DNA of 64,000 nt from CAKUFA01 sp963618735 (GTDB taxonomy: Bacteria > Bacillota > Clostridia > Christensenellales > Aristaeellaceae): contig CAVEUM010000009.1 of NCBI GenBank assembly GCA_963618735.1, forward strand, positions 1 through 64,000, read 5' to 3'. The first letter of the stretch is position 1; the number at the start of each line of letters is the position of its first letter. The notes below the pieces were generated by a model, which saw only the letters and a program-made list of their open reading frames with translations, searched no databases and was not told the origin of the DNA. The position numbers were made by a program, and so were the translations under genes. Positions 1 through 8,128 of the stretch are shown here, in pieces.

Positions 1-33
1 ATATATAGGGATGTTCCGTTCCATTTGATGGCG

Positions 34-2019
34 TCAAACACGAGCTACTGCGCCTCGGTCGTTGATGAATTCATCGGGCAATTCCTTGACGCGGTCACGT
101 ACCGCGCGGTCGGACAGTCCGAGGTACACCGCCATGTCATGAATCGTGACGGGGTTGTCAGGGTCGAAGCAGCAGATATCGTAGGCTGTGCGAATGGACT
201 GCGCACGCTGTTCACGGGAGAGGTTCTTTCCGATAGCCGCAAGCTTGGCGTTTGCGCTGCCCTTCGCATGGGCTTCACCCATTTCATCAGGCTTCGCCAG
301 GCGATGAATGGGATAATCAAACCAGAAATCCAGCGGGATGATGTTCTTGAACTCGCGCAGGCTGCTTTCCAATCGCCACGCGGTGCGACCGTAGGCCTCG
401 GCCTCGTACTTGGCGTTGCCTTCCAGCTGAAGCTCAATGACGTCCAGCTGAGCGTCAGGGTCGCGGGCGAACACGCCTGAGCCGCTGGCACGGTCCCGTG
501 CATTTTTCTGCCCCTGGTCGCCCTTAGAATGGTGATGGCAGTAGATGGCAGCGCATCCTGCCTCCGCGCAGATTTTATCGAACTGGTTGCAGAAAAACGC
601 CATGTCGCTGGCGCTGTTTTCGTCACCCGTCAGCACCTTGTAAATCGGGTCGATGATGGTGGCATCGAAGTGCTGATTGCGAATGCGGCGCACCAGCTTG
701 GGCACCAGCTGGTCCAGCGGCACTGCCTTGCCGCGCAGGTTCCACAGCACGAGATTCTCCGCGTGGGGGTGCTGAAGGTTCATGGCCTTGTAAATCTCCG
801 CAAAGCGATGCACGCAGCTGGCGCGGTCAATCTCCAGATTCACATACAGCACGCGCCCCTTCTTGCAGGGGAAGCCAAGCCACTCGCGCCCCTCGGAGAT
901 GGCAATGGCGAGCTCCATCAGCAGGAAGCTCTTGCCTGCCTTGCTGGGGCCTGCAATGAGCATCTTGTGTCCGCAGCGGAGGACGCCTTGAATCAGCTCC
1001 TCAGGAAGCTCAGGCTGATGATGCAAAAGCTCGGCGGCATTTTCCATGGGCGGCAAATCGTCATCGAATTCTTCGGCAAACGCTGCCCATTCCTGCCAGG
1101 AGGACTTGCCGAGATTCGTCCCCAAAAGCGTCTGCATGGCGCCGTTTCGGGTGACACCGGGCATGCGGCTTAAACGGGACGGGTTCTTGTTCGCCTGGTC
1201 GACCGCCACCCCATGGGACGTGAGGAAGGCGTACAGGAGCTGCACACGCTGGCGATACTCGTTTTCATTCTGTGCATCGATGCGCACAATGGCGTGCACG
1301 GACTTGTTGCCGCTGGACACAAGGCAGGCAATGGGCAGCTCCAGCTTGCGATACAGGGCAATCTGCTCCTGCATGGGCAGCACATCCGACTCCACCAGGG
1401 CGTAGCGGAAGGCGGTCACGTTCTTGTCAGACGCGCCTTTGCCGTCCAGGGGATTGAAGCGAATCCACGCCCCTGCTTCCTGCTTCCAGTCACCAACGGC
1501 GGCGCCAAGGTCGTTGGGATAACGCTCCAGCTGATTCAGCAGCTCGCCCGCCGTGCGATTGTATACGCCGCGCTTGGGAAGCCAGGCGCCGTCCTCATTC
1601 TGAAACACATCGCCCGTCACGTAGCCCACGTATTCATCGGGCTTGAACAGGGTCGTCAGGTACGTCTTCAGCTGGCTCACGGGGAGCTTCGTGGTGGACT
1701 TCATGGGCGATACCTCCTGTCCGTCATAGGTCAGCGTGTCGTTCCAGTTCATGGCGCCGCTGCCAGAAAAGGGCTTCCAACCGCGACTTTTCGCCATCTG
1801 CACGATGGTCGCGCCTGTAATCGGCGTGCTGCTGCCGCGGAAGCTGTTCCACTTGCGGACGCACTCGCCCGGGCGGTAACGGTCATCGTTTTTGCTCCAA
1901 TCGTCCCACACATCGCAGGAGTAACCCTCCTGCTTCAGCGCCATGCCAACGTTCATCCATTCCTGATAGGTCGTGTCCCGCACATCCAGTGCGGCAAGGG
2001 CAGAAAGCAGATTTTGCAT
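34..2019 (-). CDS. Phage/plasmid-type primase-helicase (PriCT-2 plus RepA-like AAA ATPase)
   Basis: A 661-residue replication protein. Residues about 3-83 resemble the PriCT-2 domain found in mobile-element primases. The middle (about 185-310) looks like a degenerate primase/polymerase core ending in a Q-A-N-K-N-P-S-R-x-S-R-x-P-G stretch typical of that group. From about 340 there is a RepA/AAA_25-like ATPase with Walker A GPSKAGKS at 357-364 and a Walker B-like run FDATIIDP. The end (about 610-661) may be a small winged helix. The start is fixed by AAAGGAGG just upstream. It lies 36 bp after the DUF669 gene and is probably co-transcribed with it. Inferred role: priming and unwinding for replication of a prophage or integrated plasmid. 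Nothing else of the element is visible because the window begins here. Confidence 0.85.
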   Translation of the reverse strand: MQNLLSALAALDVRDTTYQEWMNVGMALKQEGYSCDVWDDWSKNDDRYRPGECVRKWNSFRGSSTPITGATIVQMAKSRGWKPFSGSGAMNWNDTLTYDGQEVSPMKSTTKLPVSQLKTYLTTLFKPDEYVGYVTGDVFQNEDGAWLPKRGVYNRTAGELLNQLERYPNDLGAAVGDWKQEAGAWIRFNPLDGKGASDKNVTAFRYALVESDVLPMQEQIALYRKLELPIACLVSSGNKSVHAIVRIDAQNENEYRQRVQLLYAFLTSHGVAVDQANKNPSRLSRMPGVTRNGAMQTLLGTNLGKSSWQEWAAFAEEFDDDLPPMENAAELLHHQPELPEELIQGVLRCGHKMLIAGPSKAGKSFLLMELAIAISEGREWLGFPCKKGRVLYVNLEIDRASCVHRFAEIYKAMNLQHPHAENLVLWNLRGKAVPLDQLVPKLVRRIRNQHFDATIIDPIYKVLTGDENSASDMAFFCNQFDKICAEAGCAAIYCHHHSKGDQGQKNARDRASGSGVFARDPDAQLDVIELQLEGNAKYEAEAYGRTAWRLESSLREFKNIIPLDFWFDYPIHRLAKPDEMGEAHAKGSANAKLAAIGKNLSREQRAQSIRTAYDICCFDPDNPVTIHDMAVYLGLSDRAVRDRVKELPDEFINDRGAVARV

Positions 2020-2055
2020 AAAAATACCTCCTTTATGCAGGTCGATCCGTCATGC

Positions 2056-2586
2056 TCAAAGATTGCCGCTGTTCCAGCTCAGCTGACGGGGATTCACCGT
2101 CACCTGCTGAACGTTCCCGTTTTGCACATCCTGCGCGGCAGACTGCACCCAGCTGTCAGGCTGACAGGGAGCGTCGTAGTAACGCTCCACCGAATTGGTG
2201 ATGTGCTGCTGACCGCCGCTCTCGTAGGTGCGGGGCTTGAAGTGCGCCCGACCGTGGGCACCCATCACCTTCGACCAGTTCATGGCCATGCTCTCGCCGC
2301 TCTTCTTCTGCCCGATGGCACGGAAGAAGGACGAAATCTTCCACTCCAGCGTGCGGTAGAGGATCATGTCGTCACGGCAGACGGCGGTCTGGCCGTTGGG
2401 AAGGGTCACCGTCAGGGTCACGGATGCCTTGTTGCAGGGCGGCAGCTTGGCACTGCCGGGGTAGCGTCCGCGCTCGAAGTTGGTCACCGTGAAGTCGTAG
2501 TCACCTTCATCCAGAATGATGAACTGCTGGCCGTCGGACTCGATGACCGAGTCCCAATCCATGATGTTTGCGTCAAAATTGCTCAT
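2056..2586 (-). CDS. DUF669 family phage protein
   Basis: A 176-residue acidic protein. It begins M-S-N-F-D-A-N-I-M-D-W-D and has a central beta-rich region (DEGDYDFTVTNFERG), the usual look of DUF669 proteins in phage replication or recombination modules. Their biochemical role is not firmly known; ssDNA-related functions have been suggested from context. A GAGGAGG site precedes the ATG. The primase-helicase gene follows at once on the same strand, so the two form a replication operon. No signal peptide or membrane segment is seen. Confidence 0.75.
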   Translation of the reverse strand: MSNFDANIMDWDSVIESDGQQFIILDEGDYDFTVTNFERGRYPGSAKLPPCNKASVTLTVTLPNGQTAVCRDDMILYRTLEWKISSFFRAIGQKKSGESMAMNWSKVMGAHGRAHFKPRTYESGGQQHITNSVERYYDAPCQPDSWVQSAAQDVQNGNVQQVTVNPRQLSWNSGNL

Positions 2587-2678
2587 CGTTGCTTACCTCC
2601 TCAAAATCGTTTGTACATTCGGGAAAACCGCGGTCTACGTCATGCAGATAGACAAAGCATCACCGCCTTTCGGGCAAC

Positions 2679-2726
2679 AAAAAAGCCGAAGAGACGGCGA
2701 GGGCATTCGCGCCGTCATCCTTCGGC
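2679..2726 (-). terminator. Intrinsic terminator in the leader of the phage replication genes
   Basis: Read on the minus strand, GCCGAAG and GACGGCG pair with CGCCGTC and CTTCGGC across a short internal bulge, and the hairpin is followed by TTTTTT. It lies about 95 nt upstream of the DUF669 start codon. It would therefore stop transcription before the phage genes unless read through, or it insulates them from upstream minus-strand transcription. Confidence 0.7.
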
Positions 2727-2887
2727 CTTCGGGGAAGAAAAAACAGGGCAGCATCAAACTGTCCTGTCCTTATGGGTTCAGTTTACAGGATACACGTCAA
2801 GGCGTGTCCAGTGCAAGTGTTTGAGATGTACAACTTGTGTCCACGGGATGTACGATTTTTGCAGGGGATTTTTTTCTTCCCGTGCGC

Positions 2888-2916
2888 TTGCATTTCTTCG
2901 GGATGTCTGCTATAAT
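2888..2916 (+). promoter_or_regulatory. Sigma-A promoter with downstream palindrome
   Basis: TTGCAT (2888-2893), a 17-bp spacer and TATAAT (2911-2916). Directly after it, at 2924-2937, lies the perfect palindrome TGAGAT-GA-ATCTCA, which would cover the transcription start and looks like a repressor operator. The downstream TetR-type regulator is the obvious candidate to bind it. Confidence 0.75.
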
Positions 2917-2967
2917 GAAAAAATGAGATGAATCTCACTTTTAATCAAGTAAAGAAAAGTGATAGCG

Positions 2968-3129
2968 ATGGTTTTTGATGAAATGGGCTTGAAAGAGGAT
3001 ATTCAGGTGCCGCATACTGAGACCCATTTCATCTACGCCAAGCAAATGGGCGAAAAGTATGAGAAGAGGTATCGGAAATATTTCCATAATCCTGATATTC
3101 ATGAATTTGATATGCAGCATGAGCAGTGA
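2968..3129 (+). CDS. Short unrecognised ORF, possibly a gene remnant
   Basis: 53 codons starting at the ATG at 2968 and ending at TGA 3127-3129. The product is charged and Tyr/His-rich and matches no family I recognise. The same frame stays open after the TGA for 23 further codons (starting LFGDNGW) to a TAA at 3199-3201. This could mean a decayed gene, a truncated tail, or stop-codon recoding. It lies just behind the promoter at 2888 and ahead of the TetR gene, so it is at least transcribed with it. There is no strong ribosome binding site. Confidence 0.35.
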   Translation: MVFDEMGLKEDIQVPHTETHFIYAKQMGEKYEKRYRKYFHNPDIHEFDMQHEQ

Positions 3130-3206
3130 CTTTTCGGCGACAACGGCTGGACGGAGCCTGTGCTGAAAACCATCTACGCGTGCATGGAAATGCCTGTATA
3201 ATCACC

Positions 3207-3842
3207 ATGCAAGAGAAAAACACGGAGAAGAAGCCGCTGACCAAAAAGGCGGTTGAGACGCGGCAAAAGCTTCTTGCGGCAACGATCGAGCAGGTTGCGA
3301 AGCAGGGGTATCACAACGTTACGGTGGATGAAATCGCAAAGGCGTGCGGCTTGTCTACAGGCAGCGCATACCGCTACTTTAACAACAAAAAGGAAATGCT
3401 GATTGCGGCCATTGAATATGCATACTCGAATATTCAATCCTTTTCGGGAACCGAGGATAAGCAGCTGGAAGCGTTTGATTCATTGGAAGACATGCTTGCG
3501 TACGTCCTGCAGCAGTTTTACAGGCTTCACAAGCAATATGAAGGCATCCATGAGGAACTGGAAAGTCTGCGTCATATTGATGCGGAGATCCGCGCCGTGT
3601 ATGAAAAAATCACATGGAATGCGGTGGATGCATTGATGCCCAAATGCAGCGCAATGTTCGGCGCAGCGCCCGATTTGCGGGAACGCCTGTATGCGGCCGT
3701 CGGCGTATTGGAAAACTGCGCGCATATGCAAATGAATGATGCCATGTGCAAGGTGCTTGACATGGAGAAAATCCAAAACATCAGTATTGATGCAATCATA
3801 ACCATTCTGGGAGGGAAAGAAAATGCGGTTATACACGATTGA
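3207..3842 (+). CDS. TetR/AcrR family transcriptional regulator
   Basis: 211 residues from the ATG at 3207. An upstream in-frame ATG at 3126 gives an unlikely 27-residue extension without helix-turn-helix content. Residues about 10-60 form a typical TetR helix-turn-helix (TRQKLLAATIEQVAKQGYHNVTVDEIAKACGLS split across its helices, then TGSAYRYFNNKKEML). The rest is the ligand-binding helical domain. No good Shine-Dalgarno is visible, and a TATAAT-like hexamer sits only five bases before the ATG, so initiation could be near-leaderless. The gene overlaps the FAH gene by 20 bp. It probably controls its own transcript through the palindrome at 2924-2937. Confidence 0.85.
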   Translation: MQEKNTEKKPLTKKAVETRQKLLAATIEQVAKQGYHNVTVDEIAKACGLSTGSAYRYFNNKKEMLIAAIEYAYSNIQSFSGTEDKQLEAFDSLEDMLAYVLQQFYRLHKQYEGIHEELESLRHIDAEIRAVYEKITWNAVDALMPKCSAMFGAAPDLRERLYAAVGVLENCAHMQMNDAMCKVLDMEKIQNISIDAIITILGGKENAVIHD

Positions 3843-4716
3843 AAAAAACGGCCGCGCGCAGGTAGCAGCCGAAATAAAGGGATCCCTGTATCCGCTGGAG
3901 GCACTGGGAATCCATGTGCAGGATATGAATGCTTTGATCCTGGGATGGGACGAAGTGTCCGCAAGCCTTCAGGAAAAGATCCGCGAGGTGGAAGCAGGTC
4001 AGGCAGACGTTCAGCCGACGGAAGACTATACGCTCCTTGCGCCCATTGTCAAGCCCCTGCAGGATGTCATCTGCCTCGGCGTCAATTATCGTGAGCACAT
4101 TGAAGAAGCGATGGCGCTCCATGATTTCTCGCAGAAGAAAGACGCCATTTATTTTTCGAAGCGGGTGCATCGCTGCAGCGCAACGGGCGAAACAATTCCG
4201 AATTATGATTTTGTTGACAGGCTTGACTACGAGGCGGAGCTTGGCGTAATCCTGAAGCGCGACGCAAAGGACGTGAAGGTGGGGGAGGTAAAGGACTATC
4301 TGTTTGGTTATACCATCATCAATGATGTCAGCGCTCGCAATCTGCAAGTGAAGCACCAGCAATGGTATCGGGGAAAGAGCCTGGACGGCTATACGCCCAT
4401 GGGACCCTGCATTGTTACAGCCGATGCGCTGGACGCGCACAATCTGAACATCACCTGCGATGTCAACGGAGAGCGCAGGCAGGAAAGCAATACCCGCTAC
4501 ATGATTACAACCGTAGAGGAAGCCGTAGCGGAGCTGTCGCAGGGCATGACGCTGGAAGCAGGCACGGTGATTACAACAGGCACCCCGGGCGGTGTTGCCC
4601 TTGGCATGAAGCCGCCTGTATTCCTAAAGAGCGGCGATGTGATCCGATGCGAGATCGAATCGATTGGCGTATTGGAAAACACCGTCGGCTGCCCGAAAGC
4701 AGAAAAGCGCGGCTGA
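3823..4716 (+). CDS. Fumarylacetoacetate hydrolase (FAH) family protein
   Basis: 297 residues. The C-terminal two-thirds has the FAH fold: CLGVNYREH near residue 90, the metal-binding acid cluster around DYEAELGVIL, NDVSARN, KSLDGYTPMGPC and TTGTPGGVALGM. Family members hydrolyse, isomerise or decarboxylate 2-oxo acids with a divalent metal (for example 2-keto-3-deoxy sugar acid or hydroxyhepta-dienedioate enzymes). Sequence alone does not choose the substrate, but the glycerate kinase and tartronate-semialdehyde-type reductase nearby fit sugar-acid breakdown. GGGAGGG precedes the ATG, and the gene overlaps the TetR gene by 20 bp, so the two are co-transcribed. It appears cytoplasmic. Confidence 0.85.
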   Translation: MRLYTIEKNGRAQVAAEIKGSLYPLEALGIHVQDMNALILGWDEVSASLQEKIREVEAGQADVQPTEDYTLLAPIVKPLQDVICLGVNYREHIEEAMALHDFSQKKDAIYFSKRVHRCSATGETIPNYDFVDRLDYEAELGVILKRDAKDVKVGEVKDYLFGYTIINDVSARNLQVKHQQWYRGKSLDGYTPMGPCIVTADALDAHNLNITCDVNGERRQESNTRYMITTVEEAVAELSQGMTLEAGTVITTGTPGGVALGMKPPVFLKSGDVIRCEIESIGVLENTVGCPKAEKRG

Positions 4717-5072
4717 TGCGCCGCTTGAAAAGCCTTATGGTCCATAGTGATTGACCCTTTTTCGGCAAATGCTGTGCGTTTCCTTCGCTTTGCCGCACTG
4801 AGGAAAATCGCTGTGGACTTTTTTGATGGGGGCATAGATTCGGGAGGCGGCACGATGCTCTCCTCGACCTTCATTGAAGCACCGCCGCCTGAGGCAAAGC
4901 AAGAAGAACTCCGCCCGTTCGAAAGATCGAATCAAGCCTTTGCAGTTGTGAAGCTGCAATGCCGATTCCCAAAAAAACGCGATACCGAGGCTTGCCGAAA
5001 CAAGCTGCAAAATGGAATAGGATATTCGCATGGACAAATTTCTTTTTGACTTTGCGTCACGCGATGACCGCA
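4717..5072. other. Intergenic stretch without a recognisable gene
   Basis: Open frames exist on both strands, but none has a ribosome binding site, a known domain or protein-like composition. It lies between convergent genes (FAH and glycerate kinase), and no clear terminator with a T tract was found. It may be decayed sequence. Confidence 0.5.
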
Positions 5073-6329
5073 TTATGAGGCGCTGCCTTCGTCGTCTCCT
5101 CGGATCAAAGCCACGGATACATCGTTGACATTGGTGCCTGTTGGGCCTGTCATCAATAGGCCGTCGGTCATTTGCAAGGCATGATAGGCATCGTTCTCCT
5201 TCAGCACCGTGTTCACTGCTTTTCCTGCCGCTGTCAAGAGGCGGAATGTATCACCGTCAACATAACCGCCTGCTGCATCGGTGGGGCCATCGGTACCATC
5301 GGAGCCGACAGAGAAAACTGCCGCATTCGATAATTCGGAAATCCCGGGAGCGGCTGCGAGGGCAATTTCCTGGTTTCTTCCGCCTAAGCCGTTTCCTGTC
5401 AGATGGACAACGGTTTCTCCGCCTGCGATAAAGGCCAGATTTTTGCCATCAGCGTAATGCGTTTTGACAATGGAAGAAAGGAAGCTGCCGGCTTCTTTGG
5501 CCTCGCAGCACAGGCAATCCGTCAGGATGATCGGTTCATATCCCAAATTCTGACAGGCTTTTGCTGTCGCGATGCATAGTTCCCGTACCGACCCGGTTAC
5601 AACGGTGGTCACATTTTCCAGGGATTTCGGCGTTTCTGTGTTTAGCAGCTGCAACGCCTGCTCTGACAGCTGAAGATCATATTTCCGAACGAGCTGCATC
5701 GCCGCGGCGCAGGTAGATGAATCCGGATATGCGGGACCGGATGCAATCATATCCAGGGGATCACCGATGATATCGGACAAAACAATAGAAAGAACCTTCG
5801 CCGGGGCGCAGAGCTGAGCGAATTTTCCGCCTTTTACGCCGGAAAGCCGCTTTCGGATGGTGTTGATCTCTGTGATATCCGCACCGCAGGCCAACAGCTG
5901 GCGCGTAATGTCTTGCAGCTCCGCCGCAGGGATCAAAGGTTTTTCAAAAAGGGCGCTTCCGCCGCCGGACAGCAGGAAAAGAACCGTATCATCTTCGCAC
6001 AATCCCTGCACCGCTTCCAGCGCAGCCTGCGTTCCGCGGAAGGAGCCTTCATCCGGTATGGGGTGACCGCCTTCATAGCAGGTAATCCCGGGCAGGTCGC
6101 CCTTTACATGCTGATATTTGGTTACAACAACACCCTTTTGAATTTTTTCGCCGAGGCATTCAAGTGCGGCTTTCGCCATTTGCCAGGCAGCTTTACCGGC
6201 AGCGATCAGGATGATTCGACCGGAAAAATTTCTGCCTTGCAAAGCTCGAAAAACGGCTGTATCAGGCTGGACGGCATGGATAGCCTCTGCGATAATATGA
6301 TCGGCATCCTTCCTTAAATAATTGTTCAT
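5073..6329 (-). CDS. Glycerate 2-kinase (DUF4147/MOFRL family)
   Basis: 418 residues from the second of two nearby ATGs. GGGGAGG abuts the first ATG (6335) but lies six bases before the one at 6329, which I chose. The N-terminal two-thirds is the DUF4147 nucleotide-binding domain (AAGKAAWQMAKAAL, FLLSGGGSAL, ASGPAYPDSS). The C-terminal MOFRL domain carries GGRNQEIALAA, GSDGTDGPTDAAGG and TGPTGTNVND. The enzyme phosphorylates D-glycerate to 2-phosphoglycerate with ATP, feeding lower glycolysis. It is divergent from the GPH symporter gene and complements the reductase at 15974-16858, which would make glycerate. Confidence 0.9.
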   Translation of the reverse strand: MNNYLRKDADHIIAEAIHAVQPDTAVFRALQGRNFSGRIILIAAGKAAWQMAKAALECLGEKIQKGVVVTKYQHVKGDLPGITCYEGGHPIPDEGSFRGTQAALEAVQGLCEDDTVLFLLSGGGSALFEKPLIPAAELQDITRQLLACGADITEINTIRKRLSGVKGGKFAQLCAPAKVLSIVLSDIIGDPLDMIASGPAYPDSSTCAAAMQLVRKYDLQLSEQALQLLNTETPKSLENVTTVVTGSVRELCIATAKACQNLGYEPIILTDCLCCEAKEAGSFLSSIVKTHYADGKNLAFIAGGETVVHLTGNGLGGRNQEIALAAAPGISELSNAAVFSVGSDGTDGPTDAAGGYVDGDTFRLLTAAGKAVNTVLKENDAYHALQMTDGLLMTGPTGTNVNDVSVALIRGDDEGSAS

Positions 6330-6357
6330 GGTCATCCTCCCCGTTGTTTTTTTCTGA

Positions 6358-6383
6358 TGATAAGTGAATTTGCTGACTTATCA
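6358..6383. promoter_or_regulatory. Inverted-repeat operator near the glycerate kinase promoter
   Basis: TGATAAGT and ACTTATCA are separated by 10 bp, a perfect 8-bp inverted repeat. On the minus strand it lies just downstream of a TTGTAT...TATATG(AT) promoter-like pair, where a repressor would block glycerate kinase transcription. The surrounding divergent region is very AT-rich. Confidence 0.5.
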
Positions 6384-6587
6384 TATATTCAAATTAGCTT
6401 TTTTATACAAATAATTAATAATTGTTAATAACAGAACAAATATGTGTATGAAATGATTAGTTTTCATATATACCGAATCGCTTTTTCATGGCATAATGCC
6501 ATTAGATAAGCGGTTCTTAGCCGCAGCACTCGAAGATGATACAGTAGCTTTCCGAAGTTACTGTAGAAAAGAAAGGGGAACGAACCT

Positions 6588-8096
6588 ATGGCATCCGGAT
6601 TCAAAAAGATCTTTGGTGGAATGTTCGGCAGCAACGATCCACGCTACCGCACCGCAAGCCCCCGTTCCATGGCGCTTGCCTGCGCCACCAGCGGAGGTAA
6701 GACAGTGTTCATGATGCTCATGTCCTACGCTGGATACATGGCGAATTCGGGATACGGCATCCTGGTCATGATCACCGGCATCATCATGACCATCAAAACC
6801 ATTTTCGACGGCGTGTGCGATCCCATCGTGGCGGCGGTCTTTGATCGCATGAAGGTTGGCAAGCTGGGCAAGGTGCGCAAGTTCCTGCTGATCGGTTACG
6901 GTGTCACTACGCTGGCGGCAATCCTGATGTTCCACATCCTGGCAAACCGCTTTGAAGGTGCATTGGCTGTAGTCGTCTATTGTGTGCACTTTGCACTGTA
7001 TATCGTCGGTTACACCATTCTGAGCATCGGTACGACCACCATCCCCGCAATTCTGACAAACGACCCCAAGCAACGGCCGTTCATGAACTTCACTGCCACG
7101 GTCTATCAGTTCCTGGCTCCGATCATTCTGAACGCCTTGATGGCTTTCCTGGTTCTGCCCCGTCACGGCAACCAGTATGATGCTGCGTGCCTGGGCGAAG
7201 CTTGCTATCTGTACAGTGCCGTGGCGCTGCTGTTCATGACGCTGTCGATCATCGGCATTGCCCCGGTGGATAATGAGAAGAACCTCGGTGAGCTGATGGC
7301 GCTTGGCGGAAAGAGCAAAATTGGCTTCAAAGAAATGTGGAATATGCTGAAGGTCAACAAGCCTCTCCGCTGCTATATTGTGACCGGCGCATCCGACAAG
7401 CTGGCCACGAAAATCGCGACGGACAGCCTCGTCAATGTCATGCTGACCGGTATCCTGATCGCCAACTATCAGGCAGTTACTGTCATCAACAGCTTCAGCA
7501 AAATCGTCGCACTGGTATTTGCCTTCCTGGGCGGCGTGTTCATCGCCAAAAAGGGCGTGAAAAGTTCCACTACGACTTGGTCCTGGGTCAATATCGGCAT
7601 CTCTACGGCGTTGTTTGCCCTCTGCATGTATCTTGGCCCGTGGGGAATGCGTGAAATCGGCGTTGGCGGCTTCGCAATGGTTGCCTATATCGCCCTGTCC
7701 ATGGGTAAAGACGCAGCAGCCATGGTGCTGAATACCGCAGAAGGCATGATGCGCGCCGATATCGTAGACTATGAGCTGGATCGCAGCGGCAATTTCATGC
7801 CCGGCATGGTTGGCGCCTGCTACACCTTCACCGAAAAGCTGATTGCTTCTCTCGGTTCTACCATCACCACCCTGGCCGTGGGTCTGATCGGCTATACGAC
7901 CGTTATGCCGCAGATGGGCGACAAGACCACCGTTGCCCTGTTTTACCTCACGATGGCGATGGTTTACGGCGCGCCGATTGTGGGCTGGCTGTGCAATATC
8001 GTTGCCATGAAGTTCTACGCGCTGGATAAGGATACCATGGTTGAAATTCAGACCAATATCGCCGAAAAGAAGAAAGCCTTGCGCGGCAAGAAGTGA
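6588..8096 (+). CDS. GPH-family sugar:cation symporter (MFS-type)
   Basis: 502 residues with about 12 hydrophobic segments and the layout of the glycoside-pentoside-hexuronide family (MelB/UidB/XynB relatives). Supporting stretches are DGVCDPIVAAVFDRMK after TM2 (the conserved cation/sugar-site Asp-rich loop), R-K-F-L-L, and a DIVDYELDRSG loop in the second half. It would import a glycoside or sugar acid with H+ or Na+ across the cytoplasmic membrane. AAAGGGGA precedes the ATG. It is followed at 32 bp by an exported repeat protein and then by a GH2 glycosidase, so the likely cargo is an oligosaccharide or glycoside that the GH2 enzyme hydrolyses inside the cell. Confidence 0.88.
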   Translation: MASGFKKIFGGMFGSNDPRYRTASPRSMALACATSGGKTVFMMLMSYAGYMANSGYGILVMITGIIMTIKTIFDGVCDPIVAAVFDRMKVGKLGKVRKFLLIGYGVTTLAAILMFHILANRFEGALAVVVYCVHFALYIVGYTILSIGTTTIPAILTNDPKQRPFMNFTATVYQFLAPIILNALMAFLVLPRHGNQYDAACLGEACYLYSAVALLFMTLSIIGIAPVDNEKNLGELMALGGKSKIGFKEMWNMLKVNKPLRCYIVTGASDKLATKIATDSLVNVMLTGILIANYQAVTVINSFSKIVALVFAFLGGVFIAKKGVKSSTTTWSWVNIGISTALFALCMYLGPWGMREIGVGGFAMVAYIALSMGKDAAAMVLNTAEGMMRADIVDYELDRSGNFMPGMVGACYTFTEKLIASLGSTITTLAVGLIGYTTVMPQMGDKTTVALFYLTMAMVYGAPIVGWLCNIVAMKFYALDKDTMVEIQTNIAEKKKALRGKK

Positions 8097-8128
8097 GAAG
8101 AGAAACAGAAAGAAAGGAGAAATTGACC

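Larger units (their letters stand above)
2587..2967. other. Intergenic region between the phage module and the catabolic island
   Basis: This stretch holds a minus-strand leader terminator (2679-2726) ahead of the phage genes and a plus-strand promoter with a palindrome (2888-2937). No additional gene is evident. Confidence 0.6.

Noticed and set aside
1213..2931. Long plus-strand frame of 572 codons opposite the primase-helicase gene
   Set aside because: It is the complement of well-supported minus-strand genes, has no ribosome binding site and reads as low-complexity His/Arg/Ala-rich sequence.
3127..3201. TGA at 3127 as a selenocysteine codon
   Set aside because: No convincing SECIS-like hairpin directly after the TGA and no known selenoprotein family match; kept only as an odd frame.
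4747..5049. 100-codon plus-strand frame between FAH and glycerate kinase
   Set aside because: No ribosome binding site, domain or protein-like pattern, and it competes with an equally poor minus-strand frame.
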